A DNA stretch of 64,000 nt from Nocardia sp. CDC159 (GTDB taxonomy: Bacteria; Actinomycetota; Actinomycetes; Mycobacteriales; Mycobacteriaceae): NCBI RefSeq assembly GCF_023740735.1, contig NZ_JAMRXH010000002.1, positions 62,001 through 126,000 of the forward strand, written 5' to 3'. This document shows positions 18,623-27,116 of this stretch, one piece after another. A program made the position numbers and the translations under genes. Positions within the stretch are counted from its first letter, which is position 1; every line of letters begins with the position of its first letter. The notes beneath the pieces are model-generated. The model ran no database searches and was not told the DNA's origin. It saw only the letters and a program-made list of their open reading frames with translations.

Positions 18623-20104
18623 TTACCCGGATCGGCGATCTCCAATCATCGATGCCGGATTGCTCCAGCGGGCGAGCAGGACGGTGGCATCGTCCTGGAA
18701 GATGCCGTGCTGGTGGGCGAGTACCGCCCGGATCAGGCGGCGCGCGGTTTCGGGCGGCGGGTGGCCGGAGGCGGCCTCGCGGCGCAGGAAATCGACCAGG
18801 CGGCCCTCCCCGAAGAACTCGCCGTTCGGGTCGCGCGCCTCGGTGATGCCGTCGGTGTAGAGGATCAGCCAGTCGTCGGGCTGCAGGGCCTCCTCACCGA
18901 CAGTCAGCTCGCCCTGGCCGATACCCAACGGTCGGCGGCGACCGGACCGGAGCGGCTTGACGATCTTTCCCGATCGCATGATCAGCGGCTCCGGATGCCC
19001 GGCGTTGATATAGCGCAGTCGTCCGGTCGGCAGATCCACCTCGGCGACGACGGCGGTGGCGAATGCCCCGGGGCCGAACTGATCTCGGATCGCCACGTCC
19101 ATCACCCGGGCCTGCTCGTACAGGCCATGACCGGCGTGCCGAGCGCTGCGGTAGGCCGCCAGCGCGGTGGCCGCGATCAGGCCGCTGCGCAGATCGTGTC
19201 CGACGGCATCCACGACGAGGAGCCGGGCGGTGCGCTCGGTGAGGTCGTAGTCGAACGCGTCGCCGCTGTTGCTGTGGCGCGGTTCGACAACCGCGGATAC
19301 GACGAAGCTGTCCACCCCGGCGGTCAGCGGCGGCAACAGCGACCAGATCAGCTCGCTACCGACGGTGCGAGCCGCGGGCAACCGGATCTGGTCCAGCGCA
19401 TGGCCGTACTGGTCCATGATGGTCACCAGATGCCCCACCAGCATTGCCAGCCAACGGCATTGGGTGCGCAGCGCGGGGTCGTAGCGCTCCTCCGCATCGA
19501 TGACCTCGACCTCCAGCACGCCCAGCCGTTCGACGCCGTCCAGCAACGGCACCCACAGCCGCGGACGCGGGGTGGCCTGCGGCAGGATGCGAACCTGCCG
19601 GAAGGCGCGGCCCGCCAGTGTCGCGTCCACATCCAAAAGACCATCCGAACCGGCATTCTCACTCGCCCGGCCGGTGCCGACCGGACGTAGGAAGCGCTGG
19701 TCGTAGTCGATCAGATACATCCTGATCCGGACGTTCAAAGCTTGTCCGGCGGCCTCGAGCAGGACGGGCAACCGCTCCGGCGGAGCCAACTCGGCCGATT
19801 CCAGCAGTGACACCAGCGCGGTCAGCATCTGTCCGCGCGGCGCGCTCTCGCGCAGCCGCCGGGAATAGGTTGCCCGGTGCGACCAGGTCAGCTCGTCGAG
19901 GCGCTCGTTCACCGCCTGCGCGAGCACATCGCGTTGCAGGGTCTCCAGTGCGCCCAGACCGTGGACGTAGGCGTCGACCTCCCACAGGCCCGCACTGCCG
20001 CCGATGGCGAAATACCGCAGCCACAACTGCTCCACGCCCAGTTGGGCGCGTTGTAACGCCAGCGCGAGACTGCGCTGCTGCTGTTCGGCCCCGTCGTGCT
20101 TCAT
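18623..20104 (-). CDS. PPM/SpoIIE-type serine phosphatase with GAF-like sensor
   Basis: This 493-residue protein has an N-terminal helical segment, a GAF-like sensory middle (about 110-230) and a C-terminal PPM phosphatase of the SpoIIE/RsbU type. The metal-binding aspartates are in GDAFDY, VDAVGHDL and DGITEA. Such enzymes dephosphorylate STAS anti-anti-sigma factors and so release alternative sigma factors under stress. It starts four bases after the GAF-ANTAR gene, so the two form one operon, and a STAS gene is divergent from that operon. The partner is inferred by proximity. Confidence 0.88.
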   Translation of the reverse strand: MKHDGAEQQQRSLALALQRAQLGVEQLWLRYFAIGGSAGLWEVDAYVHGLGALETLQRDVLAQAVNERLDELTWSHRATYSRRLRESAPRGQMLTALVSLLESAELAPPERLPVLLEAAGQALNVRIRMYLIDYDQRFLRPVGTGRASENAGSDGLLDVDATLAGRAFRQVRILPQATPRPRLWVPLLDGVERLGVLEVEVIDAEERYDPALRTQCRWLAMLVGHLVTIMDQYGHALDQIRLPAARTVGSELIWSLLPPLTAGVDSFVVSAVVEPRHSNSGDAFDYDLTERTARLLVVDAVGHDLRSGLIAATALAAYRSARHAGHGLYEQARVMDVAIRDQFGPGAFATAVVAEVDLPTGRLRYINAGHPEPLIMRSGKIVKPLRSGRRRPLGIGQGELTVGEEALQPDDWLILYTDGITEARDPNGEFFGEGRLVDFLRREAASGHPPPETARRLIRAVLAHQHGIFQDDATVLLARWSNPASMIGDRRSG

Positions 20105-20108
20105 CCGC

Positions 20109-20834
20109 TCACCGAAGCCGCCGCACCGTGGAACCGACGAGGCGTTCCGCGGCGCGCTGCACCGTCATTCGGTGCTGCCGAGCCGTCTCCGTGAGTTTCA
20201 GGAAGGCGGTGCGCTCGTCGACGCTGTCGCGCGCCATCACGATGCCCTTGGCCATTGCCATCACCTCCCGCCCGCGCAGGCTCTGCGTGAGCAGATCGCT
20301 GACGCGCTCGGCCTCGCGCGCGGTCTGCATATTGGCCAGCAGGAGGGCCGCCTGGGCGGCGAACAGGGTGAGCCAGTGCTCCTCTCGCTCTCCATACGAA
20401 TTCGGTTGATCGGCATAGATTTTCAGCGCTCCGAGTGCCTGCGATCCGGCGACCAGCGGCACGCTGAGCGAGGATCGCAGGCCCAGCCCGGCCGCCTCTC
20501 GCGCCCATCGAGGCCACCGGCGGTCGCCGTTCAGATCGTCGATGCGCACGACCACGCGATCCGCCCAGGCCGTCAGGCACGGCCCCTGCCGGATGCGGTA
20601 CTGCACCGCGTCGGCCTGTTCGACCACGGCATCGGTCGCCGCGGCGGTGACGCGTTCGCCGTGCGAATCCAGCAGCGTGATGCCGGAGCCCACCGTTCCC
20701 GGAACCGTCAGCGCGGCAAGCGAAGTGATGAGCTCCAGGGCCGTGTGCACGGTCTCGGCGGACAGCCACAGGCCCGAGGCGCGCGCGAACGCCGCCACCA
20801 GCTCGTCGGCCATCGCGGCATCGGCGCTGTTCAT
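20109..20834 (-). CDS. GAF-ANTAR RNA-binding regulator
   Basis: This 241-residue protein combines a GAF sensor domain (about 25-165) with a C-terminal ANTAR domain (about 180-235) containing the AMAKGIVMARDSVD signature. ANTAR domains bind paired hairpins in mRNA leaders and prevent termination. I chose ATG 20834, with GGAGG five bases upstream. A longer frame to 21053 lacks such a site and crosses the divergent promoter region. It is co-transcribed with the PPM phosphatase, which points to a shared stress or signal input. I saw no ANTAR target hairpin pair nearby. Confidence 0.88.
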   Translation of the reverse strand: MNSADAAMADELVAAFARASGLWLSAETVHTALELITSLAALTVPGTVGSGITLLDSHGERVTAAATDAVVEQADAVQYRIRQGPCLTAWADRVVVRIDDLNGDRRWPRWAREAAGLGLRSSLSVPLVAGSQALGALKIYADQPNSYGEREEHWLTLFAAQAALLLANMQTAREAERVSDLLTQSLRGREVMAMAKGIVMARDSVDERTAFLKLTETARQHRMTVQRAAERLVGSTVRRLR

Positions 20835-21088
20835 CTCGACCTCCAGGGGTCCGCCGACCCATCGGGCGACCGAACCATCGGTTTGGTGGCGGGCCCACCC
20901 TCTCGGTCCGAAGACGAACCCGTCCTCTTCGGGATAGCAAGATGCGGCATCCGCAAACCCGGCATCGCGGGGCAGCGATGTACAAGGCCCCGCACCTCTG
21001 CTATGAAGGAGAAGCGGAATAGCCTTGAATGGGCAGGGCCGATTTCGTGTCATCGCGCACCGTTGTGCGCCGACGAATCGAGTGCACC
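20835..21088. promoter_or_regulatory. Divergent promoter region, GAF-ANTAR versus STAS
   Basis: These 254 bases separate the two oppositely read signalling operons and must drive both. I could not assign -35/-10 boxes or a sigma-factor-specific promoter. The STAS gene has a weak ribosome site. Confidence 0.35.
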
Positions 21089-21559
21089 ATGAGCACTACC
21101 TCCGATCTTGCGAATCTTCTCGGTCACCACGCCGTGCTGGACGACGAACCGGCGGGTGCGCGCCGTCGACTGTCCACCCGGCTGGAGCACCGCGGCCGGG
21201 CGGTCATCGTCCGGACCGACGGCGAGGTCGACGCCTACACCCTGCCGACCTGGCGACGCCTACTCCGGGAGGCCGCCGCCACGGTACGGTCGGGCCTGCT
21301 GATCGTGGACACCACGGGCCTCGATTTCATGGGATATCGCGGATACGTTGCGCTGGCCGAGGAATCGGCACGCTGCCGACACCGCGGCGTCCAGCTGCGC
21401 ATGGTGGCCGACCGACCGGTCGTGGCCCGCCTGCTGGCGGCGGCCGGACTGAGCGCCGAACTGCCGATCCACGCCGACACAGATCAGGCCCTCGCGCAGC
21501 CGGAGGCGGAGGTAAACCGTTCGAGGGCGATATGGTCCGATACTGGCCGCTCGGCGTAG
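21089..21559 (+). CDS. STAS-domain protein (anti-sigma antagonist-like)
   Basis: This 156-residue protein has a STAS domain at about 30-130, with a typical strand (AVIVRTDGEVDAYTLP) and LLIVDTTGLDFM. In SpoIIAA-like antagonists the loop reads D-S-S-G-L with a phosphorylatable serine. Here it is G-Y-R-G-Y, so the switch residue is missing. The protein may be constitutively active, read a ligand, or act as a scaffold. ATG 21089 is chosen as the first good start, although its ribosome site is poor. It overlaps the following M23 gene by 28 bases. Confidence 0.8.
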   Translation: MSTTSDLANLLGHHAVLDDEPAGARRRLSTRLEHRGRAVIVRTDGEVDAYTLPTWRRLLREAAATVRSGLLIVDTTGLDFMGYRGYVALAEESARCRHRGVQLRMVADRPVVARLLAAAGLSAELPIHADTDQALAQPEAEVNRSRAIWSDTGRSA

Positions 21560-21996
21560 GACGGATCGTCACCGGTGAATTCGGGCCCCGACCCGATGGT
21601 TTCCACTGGGGCGCCGACTTCGGTCGCGTCGGCGGCAGTGCCGGCATGCCGGTCTACGCCTCCCAGGGCGGCAGCGTCGTATACTCCGGTGCCGCAAGAG
21701 GATTCGGCGGCCCCGACCCGGCGGGCTGGCTCGTTGTCGACCATCCGACCGAGGACGGCAGCGGCACCACCGTCTACGGGCATATCGTGCGCGAGGTGCC
21801 ACACAATGCCCGGGTCGAGGCCGGGCAGCGGATCGCTCGGATCAATCCGGACCGGGCCACCAACGGTGGCGTGGCACCGCATTTGCATTTCGAGGTCCAT
21901 CGCTACAGCTACGCCCCACCCGGTCCCGACCGGCTCGACCCGCTAGCGTGGCTGGAAGGCGCCGCCGAACCGGAGACGGCTGGAGACTGCCGGTAA
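21532..21996 (+). CDS. M23-family peptidase domain protein without signal peptide
   Basis: This 154-residue single-domain LAS-type metallopeptidase has all expected ligands: His25 and Asp29 in HWGADF, His84 in VYGH, and His117/His119 in HLHFE. M23 enzymes cut cross-bridges in peptidoglycan and normally carry an export signal. None is visible here, and no earlier in-frame ATG, GTG or TTG lies close upstream. The start overlaps the STAS gene by 28 bases, so it is translationally tied to a cytosolic regulator. It could be released by lysis, exported by another route, or act as a phage-like endolysin. The metal site appears intact. Confidence 0.85.
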   Translation: MVRYWPLGVGRIVTGEFGPRPDGFHWGADFGRVGGSAGMPVYASQGGSVVYSGAARGFGGPDPAGWLVVDHPTEDGSGTTVYGHIVREVPHNARVEAGQRIARINPDRATNGGVAPHLHFEVHRYSYAPPGPDRLDPLAWLEGAAEPETAGDCR

Positions 21997-22032
21997 GGGT
22001 TTGGTGCGCCCGGCACGGGAATCCAGGAAACG

Positions 22033-22719
22033 ATGAGCGAACCGATCGACTTTGCCCCGGGCGACGCGGCCGACGTGGCCGCGGCGACCACCCGAGTACC
22101 CACGGTCGGCAGCTTCCGCGTCTGGTTCGCGACCCGCCGCTGGGAGTGGTCGGAGGACCTCTACCGGATGCACGGCTACGTGCCGGGCGAGATCGAGCCC
22201 ACCACCGAACTGATTCTCCGGCACAAACATCCCGCCGATCGCGAACACGTCGCCGCACTCATCGATCGGTCGCTGAACCAGCGCGAGGCGTTTTCCAGCC
22301 GACACCGGTTCTTCGACACCGCCGGAGCCGAGCACAACGTCATGGTGGTCGCCGACCTCATCTACGACCAGGACCGGAAGGCGGTCGGCACGTCAGGGTT
22401 CTACATCGACCTCACCGACACGCTCGCCGAGGCCAGAGCCGCGGCGGTGAACGCGACGCTGCCCGACGTGGTCCGCGCCCGAGCGGAGATCGAACAGGCC
22501 AAGGGCGTCCTGATGCGCATGTACAAGGTCAGCGCCGATCAGGCCTTCCGCGTCCTGGTCTGGCGATCGCAGGAGACCAATACGAAACTGCGGGACCTGG
22601 CCCAGCAACTGCTCGCCGACCTCGACGACCTGCCCGCCTGCCCACCCGGTCTGGTCAGCGAGTTCGACCACATGCTGCTGACCACCCACCTGCGGGTGCG
22701 GTCCCGACAGCAGCCGTAG
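22033..22719 (+). CDS. PAS-ANTAR regulator
   Basis: This 228-residue protein has a PAS domain (about 28-135; WEWSEDLYRMHGY, then a PADREHV segment) followed by an ANTAR domain (about 150-205; EIEQAKGVLMRMYKVS). PAS-ANTAR proteins are common in Nocardia and Mycobacterium as signal-dependent RNA-binding antiterminators. It is 36 bases after the M23 gene, so it probably belongs to the STAS-M23 operon. AGGA stands four bases before the ATG. It converges on the PNPOx gene with 12 bases between and no obvious terminator. Confidence 0.88.
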   Translation: MSEPIDFAPGDAADVAAATTRVPTVGSFRVWFATRRWEWSEDLYRMHGYVPGEIEPTTELILRHKHPADREHVAALIDRSLNQREAFSSRHRFFDTAGAEHNVMVVADLIYDQDRKAVGTSGFYIDLTDTLAEARAAAVNATLPDVVRARAEIEQAKGVLMRMYKVSADQAFRVLVWRSQETNTKLRDLAQQLLADLDDLPACPPGLVSEFDHMLLTTHLRVRSRQQP

Positions 22720-22731
22720 CCGACCGCTCCG

Positions 22732-23355
22732 CTAGGACGTCGCCGCCAGTTGCGCGCGCAGCCGGGCGTTTTCCTGCTCCAGCAGGGTCAGCCGCTCGCG
22801 GATGGGGGTCAGCGCGCGCTCGAGTTCGGCCTCGGAGTAGCGCGGGGTGATGTGCTGATGGCAGTTCCAGTTGTAGCCCTCCACGCGGATGAGCAGCAGG
22901 CGCTCGGGGCGGCCGTCGGTGCGGATCGAGCACAGGCGCTCGGTGAGCGCGGGGTCATCGGTCAGCGCGCGGGTTTCGGCGCGGCCGAAGATCTTCAGGC
23001 GCAGGCGGCGCGGATAGTCCATCAGGAACAGGGCGACCCGGCCGTCGGCGCGGATATTGCCGGTGGTGATGTATTGGCGGTTACCGCGCACCTCGGCGAG
23101 GCCGATGGTGTGTTCGTCGAGGACGTGTGCGAAACCCGGTGGGCCGCCACGGAACTGGACGTAGGGCCAGCCGGTCTCGCCGACGCTGGCCAGATAGAAG
23201 CCGTCGCGGGATTCGATGAAGGCGATCTCGTTGTCCCGCAGCGGTTCCGGGTCGGCACCTCCGCGCAGCGCGCGCTCGGCCGCCGCGGCGCTGCCCTGTT
23301 CGCGCTGGACCTGCCGCACGGAGTCGGTGTAGGCCAGCTGCGCGTAGCGTCCCAT
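22732..23355 (-). CDS. Pyridoxamine 5'-phosphate oxidase family protein
   Basis: This 207-residue flavin- or F420-type split-barrel protein has FIESRDGFYLASVGETGWPYVQFRGG, a core signature of the PNPOx-like family, then a strand-rich barrel and a C-terminal helix that may form a short coiled coil (LTLLEQENARLRAQL). These proteins usually reduce small electrophiles or bind FMN. I chose ATG 23355, with GAGG upstream; the longer frame to 23478 runs into the TetR gene. It follows the TetR gene by 13 bases and is probably auto-regulated with it. Confidence 0.85.
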   Translation of the reverse strand: MGRYAQLAYTDSVRQVQREQGSAAAAERALRGGADPEPLRDNEIAFIESRDGFYLASVGETGWPYVQFRGGPPGFAHVLDEHTIGLAEVRGNRQYITTGNIRADGRVALFLMDYPRRLRLKIFGRAETRALTDDPALTERLCSIRTDGRPERLLLIRVEGYNWNCHQHITPRYSEAELERALTPIRERLTLLEQENARLRAQLAATS

Positions 23356-23368
23356 GGTCGTTCCTCTC

Positions 23369-23968
23369 TCAGGCGGGCCGCTCGCCCGGCAGGGCGGCGT
23401 CGAGCAGTGCCGCGGCGGCCGCGCGGGCATCCGCTGCCGCCGTGCCGTCGCCGTCGATCTGGGTGACCACCACCGCACCCTCGATGAGCAGCAGCAGCTG
23501 GCGGGCCAGCGGCGGCGGCGCGGCCACGCCCGCCTCGCGCAGCAGTTGCTCCAGCAGCTGCCGGTAGCGCGCCAGATGCTGGCGGGTGAGGTCGCGGGCG
23601 GACTGTCCGCCGCGGCTGTCGGCGACGTAATTGAGCACCGGGCAGCCGTGGAAACCCTGTTCGGCGAACCAGCGCGCCAGCAGGTCGAACAGGGCGAGCA
23701 CCCGCCCCCGCCCCGCGGGCGCCTCGGCCAGACCGGCCCGCAGCCAGGCGTGAATACGGTCGCTGCGCTCCCGCACCACCGCCGCGGCCAGCCCCTCCTT
23801 GGATTCGAAGTACCGATAGATGGTCAGCGGCGAGGCATTGGACGCCGTGGCGATCTCGCGCATACCCACCGCGGTGAGGCTGCGCTCGTAGAACAGCCGG
23901 GCGGCCGCGTCCAGCACCCGCGCGCGGGTCGCCTCGGGATCGATCGTCGCTCCGGGCCCGACCGGCAT
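23369..23968 (-). CDS. TetR-family transcriptional regulator
   Basis: This 199-residue repressor has a TetR N-terminal helix-turn-helix at about 15-62 (RVLDAAARLFYE through LTIYRYFESKEGL). The ligand-binding part includes a GCPVLNYVADSRG segment typical of the TetR branch linked to small-molecule oxidoreductases. It is divergent from the MFS exporter, with an imperfect palindrome 32 bases ahead of its start. It probably represses itself, the PNPOx gene and perhaps the exporter. GAGG lies seven bases before the ATG. Confidence 0.9.
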   Translation of the reverse strand: MPVGPGATIDPEATRARVLDAAARLFYERSLTAVGMREIATASNASPLTIYRYFESKEGLAAAVVRERSDRIHAWLRAGLAEAPAGRGRVLALFDLLARWFAEQGFHGCPVLNYVADSRGGQSARDLTRQHLARYRQLLEQLLREAGVAAPPPLARQLLLLIEGAVVVTQIDGDGTAAADARAAAAALLDAALPGERPA

Positions 23969-23999
23969 GGCGTCACCTCACCTGTTGTCCTGTTCAGAA

Positions 24000-24015
24000 G
24001 ATAACGCTCGTTACC
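24000..24015. promoter_or_regulatory. Candidate TetR operator
   Basis: Arms 24000-24006 and 24009-24015 form an inverted repeat (GATAACG CT CGTTACC, one mismatch per arm). Its size and position between the TetR start (23968) and the exporter start (24077) fit autoregulation. Binding is inferred. Confidence 0.5.
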
Positions 24016-24076
24016 ATCCGGGTCAACCCGTCCCGGAAACGGCAACATCCTTGGCCAATCTCGCAGGGGCGCACCG

Positions 24077-25411
24077 ATGCTCGTCCGCAAGCGATCCGAT
24101 ATGACGAGAACGGTGGGTGTTTCGCAGATGACCGATACCAAGCAACTGGTCCACAACCGAGATGGAGCCCTGCCCGCCGGGGTGTATCTGCTGGGCTTCA
24201 GCTTGTTCGCGATGGGAAGCGCGGAGTTCCTGCTGGCCGGTGTCCTCCCCGAGGTCGCCGCCGACCTCGGGGTTCCGCTCGCCTCGGCGGGAATTCTGAT
24301 CACCGCGTTCGCCCTGGGGGTGGTATTCGGCGGGCCGCCGTTCGCCGTATTGAGCCTGCGCTGGCCACGGCGCACCGCGCTGCTGGCCACCCAGGGAGTC
24401 TTCGCGGCGAGCGTCGCCGCCGGACTGGTCGGCGATTACCGGATGCTGCTGATCTCCCGCGTGGTGGCCGGCATCGCGTACGCGGGCTTCTTCGCCATCG
24501 CGTCGGTGACCGCGATCGGCCTGGTGACTCCGGACCGCAATGCCCGGGCGTCCGGCGTCGTGGTCAGCGGTTTGAGCGTGGCCATGGTCGCCGGAGGACC
24601 CGCGGGAACTCTGCTCGGCCACTTCACCGGCTGGCGCGGCGGATTCTGGGCCGTGGTGGTGCTGACGCTCGCCGGGATGATCGGATGCGCGCTCGGAATA
24701 CCTTCCACCGCAACGGATCAGCGGGCGAGCGCGGGGCCGGACGTGCGACGCGAACTCGCCACCATGCGCAGGCCGATGCTGTGGAACGTCTACGCGATCA
24801 CGATCCTGACCACCGCGGCGTACATGATCACCTTCAACTACCTGGCCGCCATGCTGGCCGATATCACCTCGGTTCCCGAGGTGTGGATTCCGGCCGTGCT
24901 CGCCCTGTTCGGTATCGGGGCCTTCCTCGGCCTGTCCATCGGCGGCCGGATCGCCGATCGGAGGCCGGGACTGGCTCTGGGCGCGGGGACGGCCGCGATC
25001 GTCGTCCTGTCCGTCGTGTTGGCGGTCGCGATGGCATCTGCCTGGGTGGTCGTGCTCGCGGTATTCCTGCTCGGGATCGGGGCCTTCGTCCTCAATCCGG
25101 CCCTCTACGGCCGGGTCTTCGCCATCGCCGCCGACGCCCCGACCCTCGCCGGAGCCACCACGGTGTCGGCCTTCCAGCTGGGCATCAGCGGCACCCCCGT
25201 CCTCGCGGGCGTGGCCCTGAGCCAGGGCGCGGGCCTCCCCTGGATCTGCCTGATCGGCGCGGCCCTGGCCGCGGCCGCCGGACCGCTGATCCGCATCGAT
25301 GGTCAGCGCAGGCTTTCGGGATCCAGCTCGACCAGTGGTTTGCGAAGCAGTTTGCCGGTTGCGTTGCGGGGCAACTCGTCGAGGAAGATCACCTCGCGCG
25401 GCACCTTGTAG
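24077..25411 (+). CDS. MFS exporter, Cmx/CmrA-like
   Basis: This 444-residue major facilitator of the DHA1 drug-efflux type resembles the Cmx/CmrA chloramphenicol exporters (LLGFSLFAMGSAEFLLAGVLPEVA in the first membrane helix). Twelve membrane helices are expected, with the loop motif GGRIADRRPG in the middle. It probably exports amphiphilic compounds under control of the facing TetR repressor. Start choice is open: ATG 24077 has AGGGG seven bases upstream, while ATGs at 24101 and 24128 would be shorter. The last 36 codons are hydrophilic, Ser/Arg-rich, and lie opposite the end of the acyl-CoA ligase gene. The helices end before this tail, so it looks like a lost stop codon. Confidence 0.82.
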   Translation: MLVRKRSDMTRTVGVSQMTDTKQLVHNRDGALPAGVYLLGFSLFAMGSAEFLLAGVLPEVAADLGVPLASAGILITAFALGVVFGGPPFAVLSLRWPRRTALLATQGVFAASVAAGLVGDYRMLLISRVVAGIAYAGFFAIASVTAIGLVTPDRNARASGVVVSGLSVAMVAGGPAGTLLGHFTGWRGGFWAVVVLTLAGMIGCALGIPSTATDQRASAGPDVRRELATMRRPMLWNVYAITILTTAAYMITFNYLAAMLADITSVPEVWIPAVLALFGIGAFLGLSIGGRIADRRPGLALGAGTAAIVVLSVVLAVAMASAWVVVLAVFLLGIGAFVLNPALYGRVFAIAADAPTLAGATTVSAFQLGISGTPVLAGVALSQGAGLPWICLIGAALAAAAGPLIRIDGQRRLSGSSSTSGLRSSLPVALRGNSSRKITSRGTL

Positions 25412-26952
25412 CGGGCCAGGTTGGCCCCGACGTAGTCCTTGATCCGCTGGGGGTCGCGGTCGGCGTGCGGCGCGGGAACGACGAAGGCGCGCAGGCGTTT
25501 TCCGAAATCCCGATCGTCGACGCCGACGACGGCGGCCTCCAGCACGTCGGGACGGTCGGCCAGCAGGTTCTCGACCTCCTGGGGGAAGACGTTCTCGCCG
25601 CCGGAGACGATCATGTCGTCGTCGCGGCCGTCGATGAACAACAGGCCGCTGTCGTCGAAATGGCCCACGTCGCCGGAGGAGATCATGCCCTCGACGGTCT
25701 CCTTGTCGCGGCCGTCGGTATAGGTCCGGTGGGCGTGGGGGTTGGCGATGAAGATCGTGCCCGGCACATGCGGAACCGTGATCCGGCGGCGGTTCTGGTC
25801 GTAGAGGGCCAGACCGATGCCGACGGGGGGACGACCCGCGGTCGTGGGCGCGGCGCGCAATTCGGCCGGGGTCGCGATCGAGATGACCGTGCACTCGGTG
25901 GAGCCGTACATGTTGTAGAGGACGTCGCCGAAATGATCGAGCGCGCGGGTCACCACATCGGCGGCCATGGCCGAGCCGGAGGCGACCAGCACCCGCAGCG
26001 AACTCGTGTCGTACTTCGCCAACACCTCCGGGCCCAGGTTCAGGATGCGCTGCAGCATCGTCGGCACGAGCACGAGGGCCTCGGCCCGGTACTCGGCGAT
26101 ATGGGCGAGGGTCTGCTCGGGATCGAATCGACGCTGCTGGAACACCACTCGGTTGCGCAGCGCCAGGCCGAGGGTGAACTGGGACAGGCCGGTGCCGTGA
26201 AAGGTGGGGGCCGCCATGACGATCGTTGCGCCCCGGGGCAGCGGGATCCGGTCCACGAATTGCGCCGAGGCGAAGGGGCTCGTCCGATCGCGCGGTATCC
26301 CCTTCGGCGTGCCGGTGGTCCCGCTGGTGAGCATCACCATCCCGCCGGGTCGCGGCGGCGCGGGCAGCGCCGCGGTGGACCGGTCGGCCGCCAGGCTCGC
26401 CACGGTCGGGGTCGACGGATCCACCTCGTCCCACTCGTCCACCCAGGTGAGAATGCGCTCGACGGTGGCGGGCAGCGCGGCGAGCAGGCCGCCGAACTCG
26501 CTGTCGTACAACACCGTTCGCGCCCGCTCGCGCGCGGCGACATCGGCCAGCTGCGGCCCGCCGAAGCCGGTGTTCATCAGCACCGTGCGCACCCCGAGCT
26601 TGCCGGCCGCCAGCAGGCTCAGCACCATGCCCCGGTGATCGCGGGCGAGCAGCGCCACCACATCGCCCGGCCCGAGCCCGGTCGCGGCCAGCCCGCGGGC
26701 CAGCGCATTGGACTTCCGGTCGAGCTCACCGAAGGTCAGCGCCCCGGCCTCGTCGACGATCGCGACCGCCTCCGGATGGGTCAGCGCGCCCTGGCGAACC
26801 ACACCCGCGAACGGCCCGAAGCGGGCGACATCGCGGGCCGACCGCAGCGCCAGATCGGGCCGCAGCGGATCGAACAGCCCGCGCCGCCGCATGACATCGA
26901 CACCCAGCGCCAGATCCGCCACCTTGCGCAGGACGGTTTTCGTGCGTGCCAT
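25303..26952 (-). CDS. FadD-type acyl-CoA ligase
   Basis: This 549-residue ANL-superfamily ligase should activate a fatty acid to acyl-CoA through acyl-AMP. Motifs are MLTSGTTGTPKG (A3), YGSTECT (A5), SSGDVGHFDDSGLLFIDGR (A7/A8) and PRNATGKLLR, whose Lys is the adenylation lysine. An N-terminal helical extension of about 60 residues matches the FadD2/FadD12-like group of mycolata. GGAGAGG is placed a few bases before the ATG. The 3' end overlaps the MFS exporter gene by 109 bases. The substrate chain length cannot be read from sequence. Confidence 0.9.
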   Translation of the reverse strand: MARTKTVLRKVADLALGVDVMRRRGLFDPLRPDLALRSARDVARFGPFAGVVRQGALTHPEAVAIVDEAGALTFGELDRKSNALARGLAATGLGPGDVVALLARDHRGMVLSLLAAGKLGVRTVLMNTGFGGPQLADVAARERARTVLYDSEFGGLLAALPATVERILTWVDEWDEVDPSTPTVASLAADRSTAALPAPPRPGGMVMLTSGTTGTPKGIPRDRTSPFASAQFVDRIPLPRGATIVMAAPTFHGTGLSQFTLGLALRNRVVFQQRRFDPEQTLAHIAEYRAEALVLVPTMLQRILNLGPEVLAKYDTSSLRVLVASGSAMAADVVTRALDHFGDVLYNMYGSTECTVISIATPAELRAAPTTAGRPPVGIGLALYDQNRRRITVPHVPGTIFIANPHAHRTYTDGRDKETVEGMISSGDVGHFDDSGLLFIDGRDDDMIVSGGENVFPQEVENLLADRPDVLEAAVVGVDDRDFGKRLRAFVVPAPHADRDPQRIKDYVGANLARYKVPREVIFLDELPRNATGKLLRKPLVELDPESLR

Positions 26953-26982
26953 CGGCGCCTCTCCTGTACGACGAGCGAACCC

Positions 26983-27012
26983 GGATTCCCGAGTTCGACA
27001 TTCGGCGAATCC
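26983..27012. promoter_or_regulatory. Imperfect inverted repeat between fadD-like and Gfo/Idh genes
   Basis: GGATTC and GAATCC flank a near-symmetric core, giving 11 of 13 paired positions over 26983-27012. It sits in the 164-base divergent space, about 30 bases above the acyl-CoA ligase start, where an operator would act. No matching regulator is evident. Confidence 0.3.
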
Positions 27013-27116
27013 CCGCGCGGAAGCAGTAGCAATTAGTTGCCACGCCGCGGTGATTGCGCCGGAAACGCGTTCGATGGAGCGTTGTTACGGGCCCGCGAGT
27101 CGTGAGGAACCAGCCA

